64,000 nucleotides of DNA from Pseudomonadota bacterium (GTDB taxonomy: Bacteria > Pseudomonadota > Gammaproteobacteria > Steroidobacterales > Steroidobacteraceae), in NCBI GenBank assembly GCA_016705325.1, contig JADIYJ010000003.1, positions 248,001 through 312,000 on the forward strand, read 5' to 3'. Made by a program: the position numbers and the translations under genes. This document shows positions 43,382-51,875 of the stretch, in pieces. The notes under the pieces were generated by a model that was given only the letters and a program-made list of their open reading frames with translations, searched no databases and was not told the DNA's origin. Positions within the stretch are counted from its first letter, which is position 1, and each line of letters starts with the position of its first letter.

Positions 43382-43399
43382 CTGCAATCTGCCTGTCAC
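43382..43399 (+). promoter_or_regulatory. Candidate Pho box upstream of the porin
   Basis: CTGCAAT-CTGC-CTGTCAC has two 7-base repeats with the 4-base spacer of a Pho box; the second is a strong match to CTGTCAC and the first matches five of seven. It lies ~100 bases before the porin ATG at 43498, suggesting PhoB control. Confidence 0.5.
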
Positions 43400-43497
43400 A
43401 TACCCGGCGTAAAACGTGTGCCAAGGAAACGCCGGGTGAGTGCTCACGAGCACGACGCCGGCGCTGCCGAAGTTGACGGGCAAACCACCGAAAGGGG

Positions 43498-44886
43498 ATG
43501 AATGTGAAATCGACCGTGCTTGCGACCGCTGTCGCCGCCGCACTGGCGCTCAGTGCCGCGGACGCGTCCGCGCAGACCAAGGGCGCGGCCACCAAGGCCG
43601 AAGTCCAGTCCATCCAGTCGCAGATGCAGGCGCTCGCCGAGCGTCTCAGTCGTCTCGAAGCGGCCAATGCCGAGTTGAAGACGCAGAACTCGGATCTGCA
43701 GGCGCTGGCCGACCGCCGCGAGGCGGAAATGGACTACCTGAAGTCCCAGACCAGGGAGCTGCGCGAAGAAGGCGCAGTCGCTTCGAACGAGATTGCCAAG
43801 GTGAAAGGCGCCGACTGGGCCACGAAGATCAAGGGCCGCGGCGACTTCCGTTATCGTTCCGAGAACATCTGGACGGAGCGCGTGGTCGCGGCTACGCCGA
43901 CCGTGCCTGCCTACGTCGACGACGCCGCCGACCGCTATCGCCATCGCATCCGCGCGCGACTGGGTTTCGACATCAAGGCGACCGACAACGTCAAGGGCAC
44001 CTTGCTGTTCGCCACGGGCGGTGACGACCCGCGTTCGTCGAACCAGACGCTGGGCAGCTCCGGTACTCGCAAGGCGATCGGCCTCGACATGGGTTATGTC
44101 GACTGGAACTTCATGCAGGGCGGCAACCTGCTGCTCGGCAAGCAGGTCCAGCCGATCTTCAGGCCCGGCCAGAGCCTGTTCTACGACGGCGACTTCAATC
44201 CGGAAGGCGGTGCCGTCAAGGTCGACCGCGGCATGTTCTTCGGCGCCGCCTACGGCTGGTGGTTCAGTGAGCAGTACAACGCGGACCCGAACGGCGAGAA
44301 TTCCGACGCCAACATTTTCGGCCTGCAGGCAGGCATGAAGTTCCCGTTGCTCGGTGGCGAAACCGTGCTCGCGGCGAACTACTACGAGTGCGGCGCCTGC
44401 CAGAGCAACTCGCCGCTCTACAATAACAACGCGAACGGCAACTCGACGTTCCGCATTGGCTCGAGCACGACGAACCTGCTGACCTACGGCTACGACATCT
44501 TCGAGCTTGGCGCGCAGATGGGCGTCATCGTGGCCAACCTGCCGGTCACGTTCTGGGCCAACTATGCCCGGAACCTCACCGACGACGTCGAGTACGACAC
44601 CGCCTATGCCGTTGGTGCGATGGTCGGCAAGGCCAGCGACGCCAGGACCTGGGAGGCAGGGCTGTTCTACCAGGCGATCGACAAGGACGCCCTGTTTGCC
44701 CAGTGGATCGACTCGGACTTCGGCGCCGGGAAGACGGACTCGGAAGGCTGGGTGCTCAAGGCCGGCTACGCCCCGGTCAAGAACTTCACCATGAACGCTA
44801 CGTATTTCCTGAATACTCTGAACAAGGACGTCGGCCCCGAGCTCGACTACGACCAGCTGCAGCTGGACCTGAACTACAAGTTCTGA
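43498..44886 (+). CDS. Outer-membrane porin, probably phosphate-inducible
   Basis: This 462-residue protein has a signal peptide (VLATAVAAALALSAADASAQ), a coiled coil at residues ~35-95 (SQMQALAERLSRLEAANAEL), and then a beta-barrel with the usual alternating strands ending in the terminal aromatic QLDLNYKF. The coiled-coil and barrel layout resembles putative porins of the Porin_5 type and the phosphate-starvation porins OprP/OprO. The location between phoR and phoU and the upstream Pho-box-like sequence support a role in phosphate uptake. The substrate is inferred from context only. Confidence 0.82.
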   Translation: MNVKSTVLATAVAAALALSAADASAQTKGAATKAEVQSIQSQMQALAERLSRLEAANAELKTQNSDLQALADRREAEMDYLKSQTRELREEGAVASNEIAKVKGADWATKIKGRGDFRYRSENIWTERVVAATPTVPAYVDDAADRYRHRIRARLGFDIKATDNVKGTLLFATGGDDPRSSNQTLGSSGTRKAIGLDMGYVDWNFMQGGNLLLGKQVQPIFRPGQSLFYDGDFNPEGGAVKVDRGMFFGAAYGWWFSEQYNADPNGENSDANIFGLQAGMKFPLLGGETVLAANYYECGACQSNSPLYNNNANGNSTFRIGSSTTNLLTYGYDIFELGAQMGVIVANLPVTFWANYARNLTDDVEYDTAYAVGAMVGKASDARTWEAGLFYQAIDKDALFAQWIDSDFGAGKTDSEGWVLKAGYAPVKNFTMNATYFLNTLNKDVGPELDYDQLQLDLNYKF

Positions 44887-44904
44887 ACCGCCCGCCCCGG
44901 CTGG

Positions 44905-44972
44905 ACCCTCCCGCGGACCCGCAAGGGCCCCCTCGTCAGTTCCCCCGGCGCGGGCGCGGGGAGGGTTTTTCT
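44905..44972 (+). terminator. Terminator after the porin gene
   Basis: ACCCTCCCGCGGACCCGC and GCGGGCGCGGGGAGGGT can pair across a ~28-base loop, followed by five T residues (GGGTTTTTC). It lies ~20 bases after the porin stop. Confidence 0.6.
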
Positions 44973-45038
44973 TGCCGGCCCGGTTGAACTTGTTTCGGTC
45001 CGGGCCGTCCTGTACAAGACGGCAGCTTCGGGAGTTCA

Positions 45039-45791
45039 ATGGCCGTGATGGACACCTCCGACCTTTCGCACCACATCCACAGTCGCTACAACGCCGAACT
45101 CGAAGGTATCCGGACGGGCGTGCTGCAGATGGGCGGTCTCGTCGAACAGCAACTCCAGAACGGGGTGAAGGCGATCGTGGGCGGGGACAGTCGCCTTGGT
45201 GAAGAGGTGGCCAGGCAGGATCACAAAGTCAACGCGATGGAAGTCGCGATCGATGAGGATTGCAGCCGAGTTCTCGCCACGCGTGCACCCACCGCCTCCG
45301 ACCTCCGCCTGATCGTGGCGGTCATCAAGACCATCACCGACCTCGAGCGCATCGGTGACGAGACCGAGAAACTCGGGCACGCCGCGGCGCGTCTTTCCAA
45401 GTCCGATCGCACGGCTGACCGCTACCGCGAGCTGAAGCACATCGGCGAACTCGTTGCCGAGATGGTGCACGGCGCGCTCGATGCCTTTGCCCGTCTCGAC
45501 ACCGAGGCGGCGCTCAGCGTGGCCCGCCGCGATCGCGTGATCGACGAAGAGTACGAGGTGCTGCAGCGCCAGTGCATCACGTTCATGATGGAAGACCCGC
45601 GGGCGATCCGCCGCACGCTCGACGTCCTGAGCCTCGCGCGCGCGCTCGAGCGCGTGGGCGACCACGCCAAGAACATCTGCGAATACGTGGTCTACATGGT
45701 GCTGGGCAAGGACATCCGCCACCTGTCGATCGAGGACGTCGAGCGTCAGATCGTGGCGGCCCGCGCGTCCAAGCAGACAGGCGGAGGCTGA
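45039..45791 (+). CDS. phoU: Phosphate transport regulator PhoU (first copy)
   Basis: This 250-residue protein is made of two three-helix PhoU repeats: LSHHIHSRYNAELEGIRTGV and LRLIVAVIKTITDLERIGDE in the first, and LDVLSLARALERVGDHAKNI in the second. The conserved (E/D)RxxD metal-binding motifs are present. PhoU links the Pst transporter to PhoR and represses the regulon in high phosphate. A second homologue is encoded after pstB at 53652. This copy is separate from the pst operon and is followed by dsbB. Confidence 0.93.
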   Translation: MAVMDTSDLSHHIHSRYNAELEGIRTGVLQMGGLVEQQLQNGVKAIVGGDSRLGEEVARQDHKVNAMEVAIDEDCSRVLATRAPTASDLRLIVAVIKTITDLERIGDETEKLGHAAARLSKSDRTADRYRELKHIGELVAEMVHGALDAFARLDTEAALSVARRDRVIDEEYEVLQRQCITFMMEDPRAIRRTLDVLSLARALERVGDHAKNICEYVVYMVLGKDIRHLSIEDVERQIVAARASKQTGGG

Positions 45792-45822
45792 GCGTCCCCT
45801 TCCCGGGACGTGGAGAGCGCAT

Positions 45823-46344
45823 TTGAACCTTGGCTTCGATTCCCGGCAACCCTGGTGGCTGCAGACCCGCACGCTGAATTTCGCGGGGCTGGCCTGGTGT
45901 GTCGGCCTCATGGCCTACGCGCTGTTCGTCCAGTATGGACTGCGCGAAGAACCGTGCCCGCTCTGCATCCTGCAGCGGGTAGCGGTGATCACGGCGGGCG
46001 TGCTTTTCCTGCTCGCGTGGCTGCACAACCCGGTCGGTTCCGCGATGCGGCGCGTGTACGGCGCGCTGATCGTGCTTGCCGCACTGGCGGGTGTCGGCGT
46101 CGCGGCCCGCCACCTCTACATCATCAATGCTCCGGCAGGTGCAGTCGCGGAATGCGGCGCTAGTCTCGAGTACATGATGGACGTACTGCCACTGCATGAG
46201 GTGCTGGGCAAGGTGCTGAGCGGGTCGGGGGAGTGCGCCAAGGTCACCTGGCGGTTCCTCGGATTCAGCATGCCGTTCTGGGTGCTGCTCAACCTGCTCG
46301 GTGTCGCCGCGCTCGGCCTGTTCGCGAACTGGCGGAAGCAGTAG
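45823..46344 (+). CDS. dsbB: Disulfide bond formation protein B
   Basis: This 173-residue four-helix membrane protein reoxidises DsbA and passes electrons to quinone. The first redox pair is CPLCILQRV. The second pair is single cysteines in VAECGASLEYM and SGECAKVTW, as in the family. Hydrophobic segments are NFAGLAWCVGLMAYALFVQ, VAVITAGVLFLLAWL, YGALIVLAALAGVGVAA and MPFWVLLNLLGVAALGLF. The start is TTG 45823 with GGAGAG upstream. A GGAAGG array begins right after its TAG stop. Confidence 0.93.
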   Translation: MNLGFDSRQPWWLQTRTLNFAGLAWCVGLMAYALFVQYGLREEPCPLCILQRVAVITAGVLFLLAWLHNPVGSAMRRVYGALIVLAALAGVGVAARHLYIINAPAGAVAECGASLEYMMDVLPLHEVLGKVLSGSGECAKVTWRFLGFSMPFWVLLNLLGVAALGLFANWRKQ

Positions 46345-46431
46345 GAAGGCCAGGAAGGGGAGGAAGGACAGGAAGGGCGGAAGGGCGGAAGGGCGGAAGG
46401 GCGGAAGGGCGGAAGGGCGGAAGGGCGGAAG
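46345..46431 (+). repeat. GGAAGG-type array after dsbB, ending in GGAAGGGC tandem copies
   Basis: Directly after the dsbB stop there are mixed units (GGAAGGCCA, GGAAGGGGA, GGAAGGACA), then about seven head-to-tail copies of the 8-mer GGAAGGGC up to the IS end at 46433. Its inverse partner lies at 48458-48507, so the IS separates the two arms. Confidence 0.85.
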
Positions 46432-46432
46432 T

Positions 46433-48440
46433 TAACCCAACTTGCGCAGAATCGACGCAGCCATGTAATAGGATCAATGCCTTAGGCAAAAAGTCGGCAC
46501 TACATTTCTGGTTTGCGGGCGCTTACGCAGTCAAGGCGACGGCAGGTAAATCGAGTTCGGTCATGCGCATGCGTTTGGGCAGCACGATACCCATGCGTTC
46601 GAGCAACACCGCCTGGGCATCGTCGGGTTGAGTGACGCAACGCAAACGGATCTCCCCGTGAGTGGTGGTCGGTAAGACAACGTCGTGAGACTGGATGCGC
46701 ACGAGCTCTTCGAGCACCGTGCGCGGTGAGTTACCCAGGCCGGCGCGTTGTTGCCATAGCTCCAACGTTTTCCAGAGCACGAAGGCGAGAAAGCAGACCG
46801 GGATATGCGTCTCGACGCGCTGATGCCAGATCGGACGCACGCGCAGTTGGTCCTTCTGGATGCGAAAGGCGGCTTCGGCCTGGGTCAACTGGATATACGC
46901 CTTCCAGAGCTGCTCATCGGACCAGTCGGTGATGTTCGAACGCAAGAGATAGGCGCCTTCCGAGAGCGCTGCCCACTCATCGAACGACGTGTGGATATTG
47001 ACTTCAAGACGATAGCCCGCCGCGCAGTCAACTTCGATGAGGCGCACATCGAAGCGCGCGGCGGCGCGCTGGTTTTGCTGCAAGATGCGGCCGATCTGCC
47101 GGTTCACCTGACTCGCATCGACGCGCTTGGCGGCGTGATCGATACGACTCGCCAGGCGCGCAAGCGCCGCTTCGATGCGGCGAGAGAACTTCTCGTGCAT
47201 CGCCTGTTCTTTGCTCCGGCGCTCCGCTGAGCGGCACAAGATGATGGTCTCGCCGGTCTGTGCACAACGCGCGAGTTTGACCTCGACACCTTCGCGGATC
47301 ACGCGCCAGCCGGACTGCGCAGCGAGTGCGCTCGCGTACTTCTTCAGCTCTGATTTGGGCGCGCCGATGATGTAGCGTCGCCCGGTTTCGCGCAGCCATG
47401 CGAGATTGGCGGCGCTCGCCATGCCGCGGTCGGCGATCCATACGCGGCCGACCACGCCGTGACGCGCTTCCATGGTCGCGACGATCGTTTGCAAAGTGCG
47501 CGAGTCGTGCGTGTTGCCGGGGAAGACTTCGTAGCCCAGCGGGAAACCATCGATGGTGACCACCAGCGCAATGCAGACCTGCTTGCAATCGGGCCGATGA
47601 TCGCGTGAGTAGCCGCGCTGCGCGAGCGGGTTCGCTTCGGCTTGACCTTCAAAATAGGTGCTCGTCACGTCATACAGCAGCACTTCGTTGTGAATGGCGA
47701 ACAGCTCACCGCAGCGATGCGATAAATGCGCCTCGATCGCCGCCTTGTGCACCAACAACTCATCGAGCGCGCGATAGAGCCGATCCTTGTTGACGTGTTC
47801 GTCCTTCAGCTGCAACAGATCCTCGAGCGCCGTACGTCGATACCAATCCTCAGCGATGTGCAACTCGCTGGAGGGCTCGCACAGACGCGCGCTCACCAAC
47901 ACCGCTGCCATCTTCTCCCACGGGACTTGCTCTTTGCCCGCGGGCAGCACCGCTTCGCACAGTTGCGCCAGACCCGTGCCACGCCACAAGGCGAGCGCGA
48001 GGTACACATCGCCGAACTGACGCGAGCGCTCCACGCGCACGCCCTTCAAGCGCACCGGCACGCTCAGTTGTGCGCGGCCGTCATCAAACAACCTGGCTTG
48101 CTCGGCGGCGCCGATCAGCGTGCGTGCAAACGCGCGCGCTTCGAGTCGTCCGTGTTCATCAAGCTCGCCCAGATGCGCCACGGTTTGCTGAATCACGCGC
48201 CGGCCGACGCGCACGCTGCGCACCAAGCGCCAATAGCGATGGACCTTGCCGTCCTTCTTGCGAGTCGTGTGGCGCAGGTACATGAGTCGCTATCAAAACC
48301 CACGCACCGGCAAAAGAAAACACCCAAGGTCGGCACTACACGCCCAAATCCGTGCTGAGCGACACGCAAGTCACTGATCGAATTAAGACGCCCCAGCCGA
48401 AAATCGCGTTAAGCGATTCCCAACTGCTCAACTTGGGTTA
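46433..48440 (-). mobile_element. IS1634-like insertion sequence
   Basis: The element spans ~2 kb with imperfect terminal inverted repeats: TAACCCAACTTGCGCAG (46433-46449) and CTGCTCAACTTGGGTTA (48424-48440), 15 of 17 matching. It contains a single transposase gene on the minus strand. No target-site duplication is obvious (AAGT on the left, GTCC on the right), so the boundaries may be off by a few bases or the site has changed since insertion. Confidence 0.8.
46523..48283 (-). CDS. IS1634 family transposase (DDE)
   Basis: This 586-residue IS4-superfamily transposase looks intact. The N-terminus has KVHRYWRLVRSVRVGRRVIQ. DDE motifs are seen as EVLLYDVTSTYFEGQ (first Asp), VWIADRGMASAANL (second Asp) and the YREK-like region IQLTQAEAAFRIQKDQLRVR with the Glu. 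The protein fills most of the element. It inserts into a repeat array between dsbB and dapE and disrupts no gene. Confidence 0.9.
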   Translation of the reverse strand: MYLRHTTRKKDGKVHRYWRLVRSVRVGRRVIQQTVAHLGELDEHGRLEARAFARTLIGAAEQARLFDDGRAQLSVPVRLKGVRVERSRQFGDVYLALALWRGTGLAQLCEAVLPAGKEQVPWEKMAAVLVSARLCEPSSELHIAEDWYRRTALEDLLQLKDEHVNKDRLYRALDELLVHKAAIEAHLSHRCGELFAIHNEVLLYDVTSTYFEGQAEANPLAQRGYSRDHRPDCKQVCIALVVTIDGFPLGYEVFPGNTHDSRTLQTIVATMEARHGVVGRVWIADRGMASAANLAWLRETGRRYIIGAPKSELKKYASALAAQSGWRVIREGVEVKLARCAQTGETIILCRSAERRSKEQAMHEKFSRRIEAALARLASRIDHAAKRVDASQVNRQIGRILQQNQRAAARFDVRLIEVDCAAGYRLEVNIHTSFDEWAALSEGAYLLRSNITDWSDEQLWKAYIQLTQAEAAFRIQKDQLRVRPIWHQRVETHIPVCFLAFVLWKTLELWQQRAGLGNSPRTVLEELVRIQSHDVVLPTTTHGEIRLRCVTQPDDAQAVLLERMGIVLPKRMRMTELDLPAVALTA

Positions 48441-48457
48441 GTCCCCGCTGGGGACGT

Positions 48458-48507
48458 TCCTACACTTCCTGCCCTTCCTGCCCTTCCTGCCCCCTTCCTC
48501 CCTTCCG
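48458..48507 (-). repeat. GGAAGG-type array after dapE
   Basis: On the minus strand, three bases after the dapE TAG, the sequence runs GGAAGGGAGGAAGG, then GCAGGAAGG repeated, then GTAGGAACG. It is the inverted partner of the array after dsbB. A small hairpin (GTCCCC-GCT-GGGGAC) lies between it and the IS end. Confidence 0.8.
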
Positions 48508-49641
48508 CTACTTCCCCGTCAGCAGCAGCTCCATGATCCGCTCGTAGGCGAGGCTCAGCGTATCGATGTCCTCGATCCGCACGCACTCGTTCACCTTGTG
48601 GATGGTTGCGTTGATGACGCCAAGCTCCACCACCTGTGCACCGGTCGGTGCGATGAAACGCCCATCGGAGGTGCCGCCGGTGGTCGACAGCTCCGGTCTG
48701 CGCCCCATGGTCTCGCGCACGGCCTGCTGCACGACGGCGGTCAGCGTGCCAGGGCGCGTCAGGAAGGGGAGGCCGGAGACGAACCATTCCAGCGAATACT
48801 TCACACGGTGACGGTCGAGTACTGCCAGCACGCGCTGCTGCAGCTTTTCGACGGTCTGTGCCGTCGAAAAACGCAAGTTGAAGCGAGCCTTCAATTCGCC
48901 GGGCACGACGTTGGGGGCGCCGGTGCCGGCCGCGATGTTCGAAACCTGGAACGTGGTCGGCTGGAAAAAGTCATTGCCTTCGTCCCAGTGCGTTGCGACC
49001 AGTTCCGCGAGTGCAGGCGCGAAACCGTGCACTGGATTGTCGGCGAGGTGCGGGTAGGCGATGTGACCCTGCACGCCGTGCACCGTCAGGCGACCGGAGA
49101 GCGAGCCGCGACGTCCCACCTTGACGGTGTCTCCAAGCAGGTCGGCGCTGGTTGGCTCGCCAACGACGCACCAGTCGATTTTCTCATGGCGCGCTTCGAG
49201 CACCTCCATCACCTTGCGCGTGCCGTCGACCGACGGGCCTTCTTCGTCGCTGGTGAACAGGAACGCGAGCGAGCCCGCATGGTTCGGATGCCGCGCGGTG
49301 AACCGCTCGGTGGCTGTCACCATGGCGGCGAGGCTGCTCTTCATGTCGGCGGCGCCGCGCGCATACAGCACGCCGTCGACGATCGCAGGCTCGAAGGGAT
49401 CGGTGCGCCAGTCTTCGCGCGGACCAGTCGGCACGACGTCCGTGTGACCGGCAAAGCAGAGCACCGGGCTGCCGTTGCCGCGTCGTGACCAGAGATTCTC
49501 GACCGGGCCGAAACGCAGCCGTTCGTTGCTGAACCCGAGTGGCTCGAGCCGGGCACAAATGACGTCCATGCAACCGTGATCCTCGGGGCTCACGGAGGGC
49601 CGACGCAGCAGGTCTTCGGTCAGGGCAAGGGTCGGGGACAT
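48508..49641 (-). CDS. dapE: Succinyl-diaminopimelate desuccinylase
   Basis: This enzyme removes succinate from N-succinyl-LL-DAP in lysine and peptidoglycan synthesis. The 377-residue di-zinc M20 peptidase-like protein has LCFAGHTDVVPTG (His and Asp ligands), YARGAADMKSSLAAMV, FLFTSDEEGPSVDGT (catalytic Glu), CVVGEPTS and GGTSDGRFIAPTG. Length is typical. It lies on the opposite strand to pstS with ~190 bp between the starts; dapD and dapC are nearby but not in one operon with it. Confidence 0.95.
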   Translation of the reverse strand: MSPTLALTEDLLRRPSVSPEDHGCMDVICARLEPLGFSNERLRFGPVENLWSRRGNGSPVLCFAGHTDVVPTGPREDWRTDPFEPAIVDGVLYARGAADMKSSLAAMVTATERFTARHPNHAGSLAFLFTSDEEGPSVDGTRKVMEVLEARHEKIDWCVVGEPTSADLLGDTVKVGRRGSLSGRLTVHGVQGHIAYPHLADNPVHGFAPALAELVATHWDEGNDFFQPTTFQVSNIAAGTGAPNVVPGELKARFNLRFSTAQTVEKLQQRVLAVLDRHRVKYSLEWFVSGLPFLTRPGTLTAVVQQAVRETMGRRPELSTTGGTSDGRFIAPTGAQVVELGVINATIHKVNECVRIEDIDTLSLAYERIMELLLTGK

Positions 49642-49741
49642 CGCGCTGGCTTCGCCTCTGGAATCGGTGCAGGACCCGGGCCGGGTCCGGCATTAAAGCC
49701 ATAGAGGCTCGTGGTATCAAGCACTTGCGGCGACGTCGCGT

Positions 49742-49759
49742 CTGTCACATGGCTGTCAC
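49742..49759 (+). promoter_or_regulatory. Pho box upstream of pstS
   Basis: CTGTCAC-ATGG-CTGTCAC has two identical 7-base repeats separated by four bases, a near-consensus PhoB binding site. It lies 93 bases before the pstS ATG (49835) and should activate the pstSCAB-phoU operon in low phosphate. Confidence 0.85.
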
Positions 49760-49760
49760 A

Positions 49761-49817
49761 GTGGGTCGGCAGACTGCGCGGCATAGAACAGGGGCAGTCG
49801 CCCTTGAGCCGACCCAC
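49761..49817 (+). promoter_or_regulatory. Inverted repeat in the pstS leader
   Basis: GTGGGTCGGC (49761-49770) is perfectly inverted as GCCGACCCAC (49808-49817), enclosing 37 bases between the Pho box and the pstS Shine-Dalgarno sequence. If the transcript starts upstream of it, the leader would fold; a role is not known. Confidence 0.4.
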
Positions 49818-49834
49818 AGCAGAGGATGCCTTGC

Positions 49835-50836
49835 ATGAAGCTCTCCTGGCAGCAGATCACTCTCCCGGCCCTCGCGCTTGGCCTTCTGGCCGTCGGCGCG
49901 CCTGGCCGCGCCCAAGCACAGGCCGCGATCAAGATCGACGGCTCCAGCACCGTGTTCCCGATCTCCGAGGCTTACGCTGAAGAGTTCCAGATCCAGAAGC
50001 GCGGCAAGGTCCGCGTGACGGTCGGTGTTTCGGGCACCGGCGGCGGTTTCAAGAAGTTCTGCCGCGGCGAAACGGACATGGCGAACGCCTCGCGGCCGAT
50101 CCTGGCCGCAGAGATGGAAGCCTGCCGCAAGGCCGGTATCAAGTACATGGAAGTGCCGGTGGCGTTCGACGCGCTGACGGTCGTGATCAATCCCGCCAAC
50201 ACCTGGGCGAAGTCGATGACCGTGGCCGAGCTCAGGAAAATGTGGGAACCGGCCGCGCAGGGCCGCATCACGAGCTGGAACCAGGTCAACCCGGAGTTCC
50301 CGAAGGACAAGCTGATGCTGTTCGGGCCGGGTGCCGACTCGGGCACGTTCGACTACTTCACCGAGGCCGTGAACGGCAAGGCCAAGGCGAGCCGCGGCGA
50401 TTTCACGGCGAGCGAAGACGACAACACGCTGGTGCAGGGCGTCGAGAGCAACAAGACCGCGCTCGGCTACTTCGGCTACGCCTACTACGCCGCGCACAAG
50501 GACAAGTTGACGGCGGTCGCGATCGACAACGGCAAGGGCCCCGTCAGCCCCAGCCTCGAGAACGTGACCAACGGCACGTACAACCCGCTGTCGCGGCCGT
50601 TGTTCGTCTACGTGCGTGACACGTCGGCCAACCGAGCGGAAGTCCGTGAGTTCGTACAGTTCATGCTGACGAACGGCAACCTCGTGAGTGAAGTCGGTTA
50701 CCTGCCGCTGCCGAAGAGCGCCTATGACCTCGCCAGGAAGCACTTCCAGGCCGGCAAGCTCGGTACGGTGTTCGGCGGCCGTCCGCAGGTCGGCATCACG
50801 ATCGAACAGTTGCAGGCGCTGGAAGGCAAACTTTAA
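49835..50836 (+). CDS. pstS: Phosphate ABC transporter substrate-binding protein PstS
   Basis: This 333-residue periplasmic protein has a signal peptide (ITLPALALGLLAVGAPGRAQAQ) and binds phosphate using IDGSSTVFPISEAYAEEF and GVSGTGGGFKKFCRGETD, two classic PstS motifs. GPGADSGTFDYFTEAV is the third binding loop. The ATG at 49835 is preferred over 49826 because AGAGGA lies 8 bases upstream. It is the first gene of the pst operon and is preceded by a Pho box. Confidence 0.94.
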   Translation: MKLSWQQITLPALALGLLAVGAPGRAQAQAAIKIDGSSTVFPISEAYAEEFQIQKRGKVRVTVGVSGTGGGFKKFCRGETDMANASRPILAAEMEACRKAGIKYMEVPVAFDALTVVINPANTWAKSMTVAELRKMWEPAAQGRITSWNQVNPEFPKDKLMLFGPGADSGTFDYFTEAVNGKAKASRGDFTASEDDNTLVQGVESNKTALGYFGYAYYAAHKDKLTAVAIDNGKGPVSPSLENVTNGTYNPLSRPLFVYVRDTSANRAEVREFVQFMLTNGNLVSEVGYLPLPKSAYDLARKHFQAGKLGTVFGGRPQVGITIEQLQALEGKL

Positions 50837-50935
50837 CCTGGCACCCCCTTGCGGGGCCGGGCCGGGACCGCGGGGTTCTGGCCCGTTCGTCTCGGACACA
50901 AAGCGCCTGCGGGGCGCCGGATTGGGGAAAGGCTC

Positions 50936-51874
50936 ATGTCGGCAACGGCGGCAACTCGTTCGACTGCGATGGGGAAGGGGGCGTTCTCCTCGCTCGCTTA
51001 CCGCAAGAACCGTGACCGTGCCATCGAGCTGATCCTGCTGGCGTGCGCGCTGGTGGCGGTATTCACGACGCTCGCGATCGTGCTCATCCTGGTCGTGGAG
51101 TCTTCGTACTTCTTCGAACACGTGACGATCCGGGAATTCCTGACCGACCGGATGTGGACGCCGCTGTTCGACGACGCGCACTACGGCATCATGCCGCTGG
51201 TCTCGGGCACGCTGACGGTTACATTTGTCGCGCTGCTGGTCGCTATCCCGCTCGGCACCATCATTGCCATCTATCTCTCCGAGTTCGCGACCCATCGCAT
51301 GCGCGAATCGGTCAAGCCGGTCCTGGAGCTGCTCGGCGCCGTGCCGACCGTGGTGTACGGCTACTTCGCATTGCTCATGGTGACTCCGTTCCTGCAGAAG
51401 TTCATGCCCGACCTGTCCGGCTTCAACATGCTGAGCGCGGGCCTCGTGATCGGGCTCATGATCGTGCCGTACGTCGCTTCGGTCAGCGAAGACGCGATGC
51501 GCGCCGTGCCACGCTACATGCGTGAAGGTTCCTATGCGATGGGGGCGACCAGGCTGCAGACCGCACTGCGCGTCGTCGTGCCGGGCGCGCTCTCGGGCAT
51601 CGCAGCTGCCTATATCCTTGGAATTTCGCGTGCCATCGGCGAAACCATGGTGGTGGCCATCGCGGCCGGCATGCAGCCGACGCTCACGTTCAACCCCACC
51701 GAGCCGGCGGCGACGATCACGGCGTACATCGTGCAGGTCAGCCTCGGCGACCTGCCGCACGACAGCATCGGCTACCAGAGCATCTTTGCCGCGGGCCTCG
51801 TGCTGATGCTCATGACGCTGGTGTTCAACGTCATTGGCTTCTTCCTCACCCGCAAGTTCCGGGAGGCGTACTGA
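50936..51874 (+). CDS. pstC: Phosphate ABC transporter permease PstC
   Basis: This 312-residue inner-membrane permease starts at ATG 50936 with GGGGAAAGG upstream. Six membrane segments include LILLACALVAVFTTLAIVLI and SGTLTVTFVALLVAIPLGTI. The cytoplasmic EAA loop that docks to PstB reads EGSYAMGATRLQTALRVVVP. PstC and PstA form the phosphate channel. A longer frame from 50849 has no signal of being coding. Confidence 0.93.
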   Translation: MSATAATRSTAMGKGAFSSLAYRKNRDRAIELILLACALVAVFTTLAIVLILVVESSYFFEHVTIREFLTDRMWTPLFDDAHYGIMPLVSGTLTVTFVALLVAIPLGTIIAIYLSEFATHRMRESVKPVLELLGAVPTVVYGYFALLMVTPFLQKFMPDLSGFNMLSAGLVIGLMIVPYVASVSEDAMRAVPRYMREGSYAMGATRLQTALRVVVPGALSGIAAAYILGISRAIGETMVVAIAAGMQPTLTFNPTEPAATITAYIVQVSLGDLPHDSIGYQSIFAAGLVLMLMTLVFNVIGFFLTRKFREAY

Positions 51875-51875
51875 A

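Noticed and set aside
46371..46430. GGAAGGGC copies considered as a CRISPR array
   Set aside because: Units are 8 bp with no spacers, and no cas gene is nearby.
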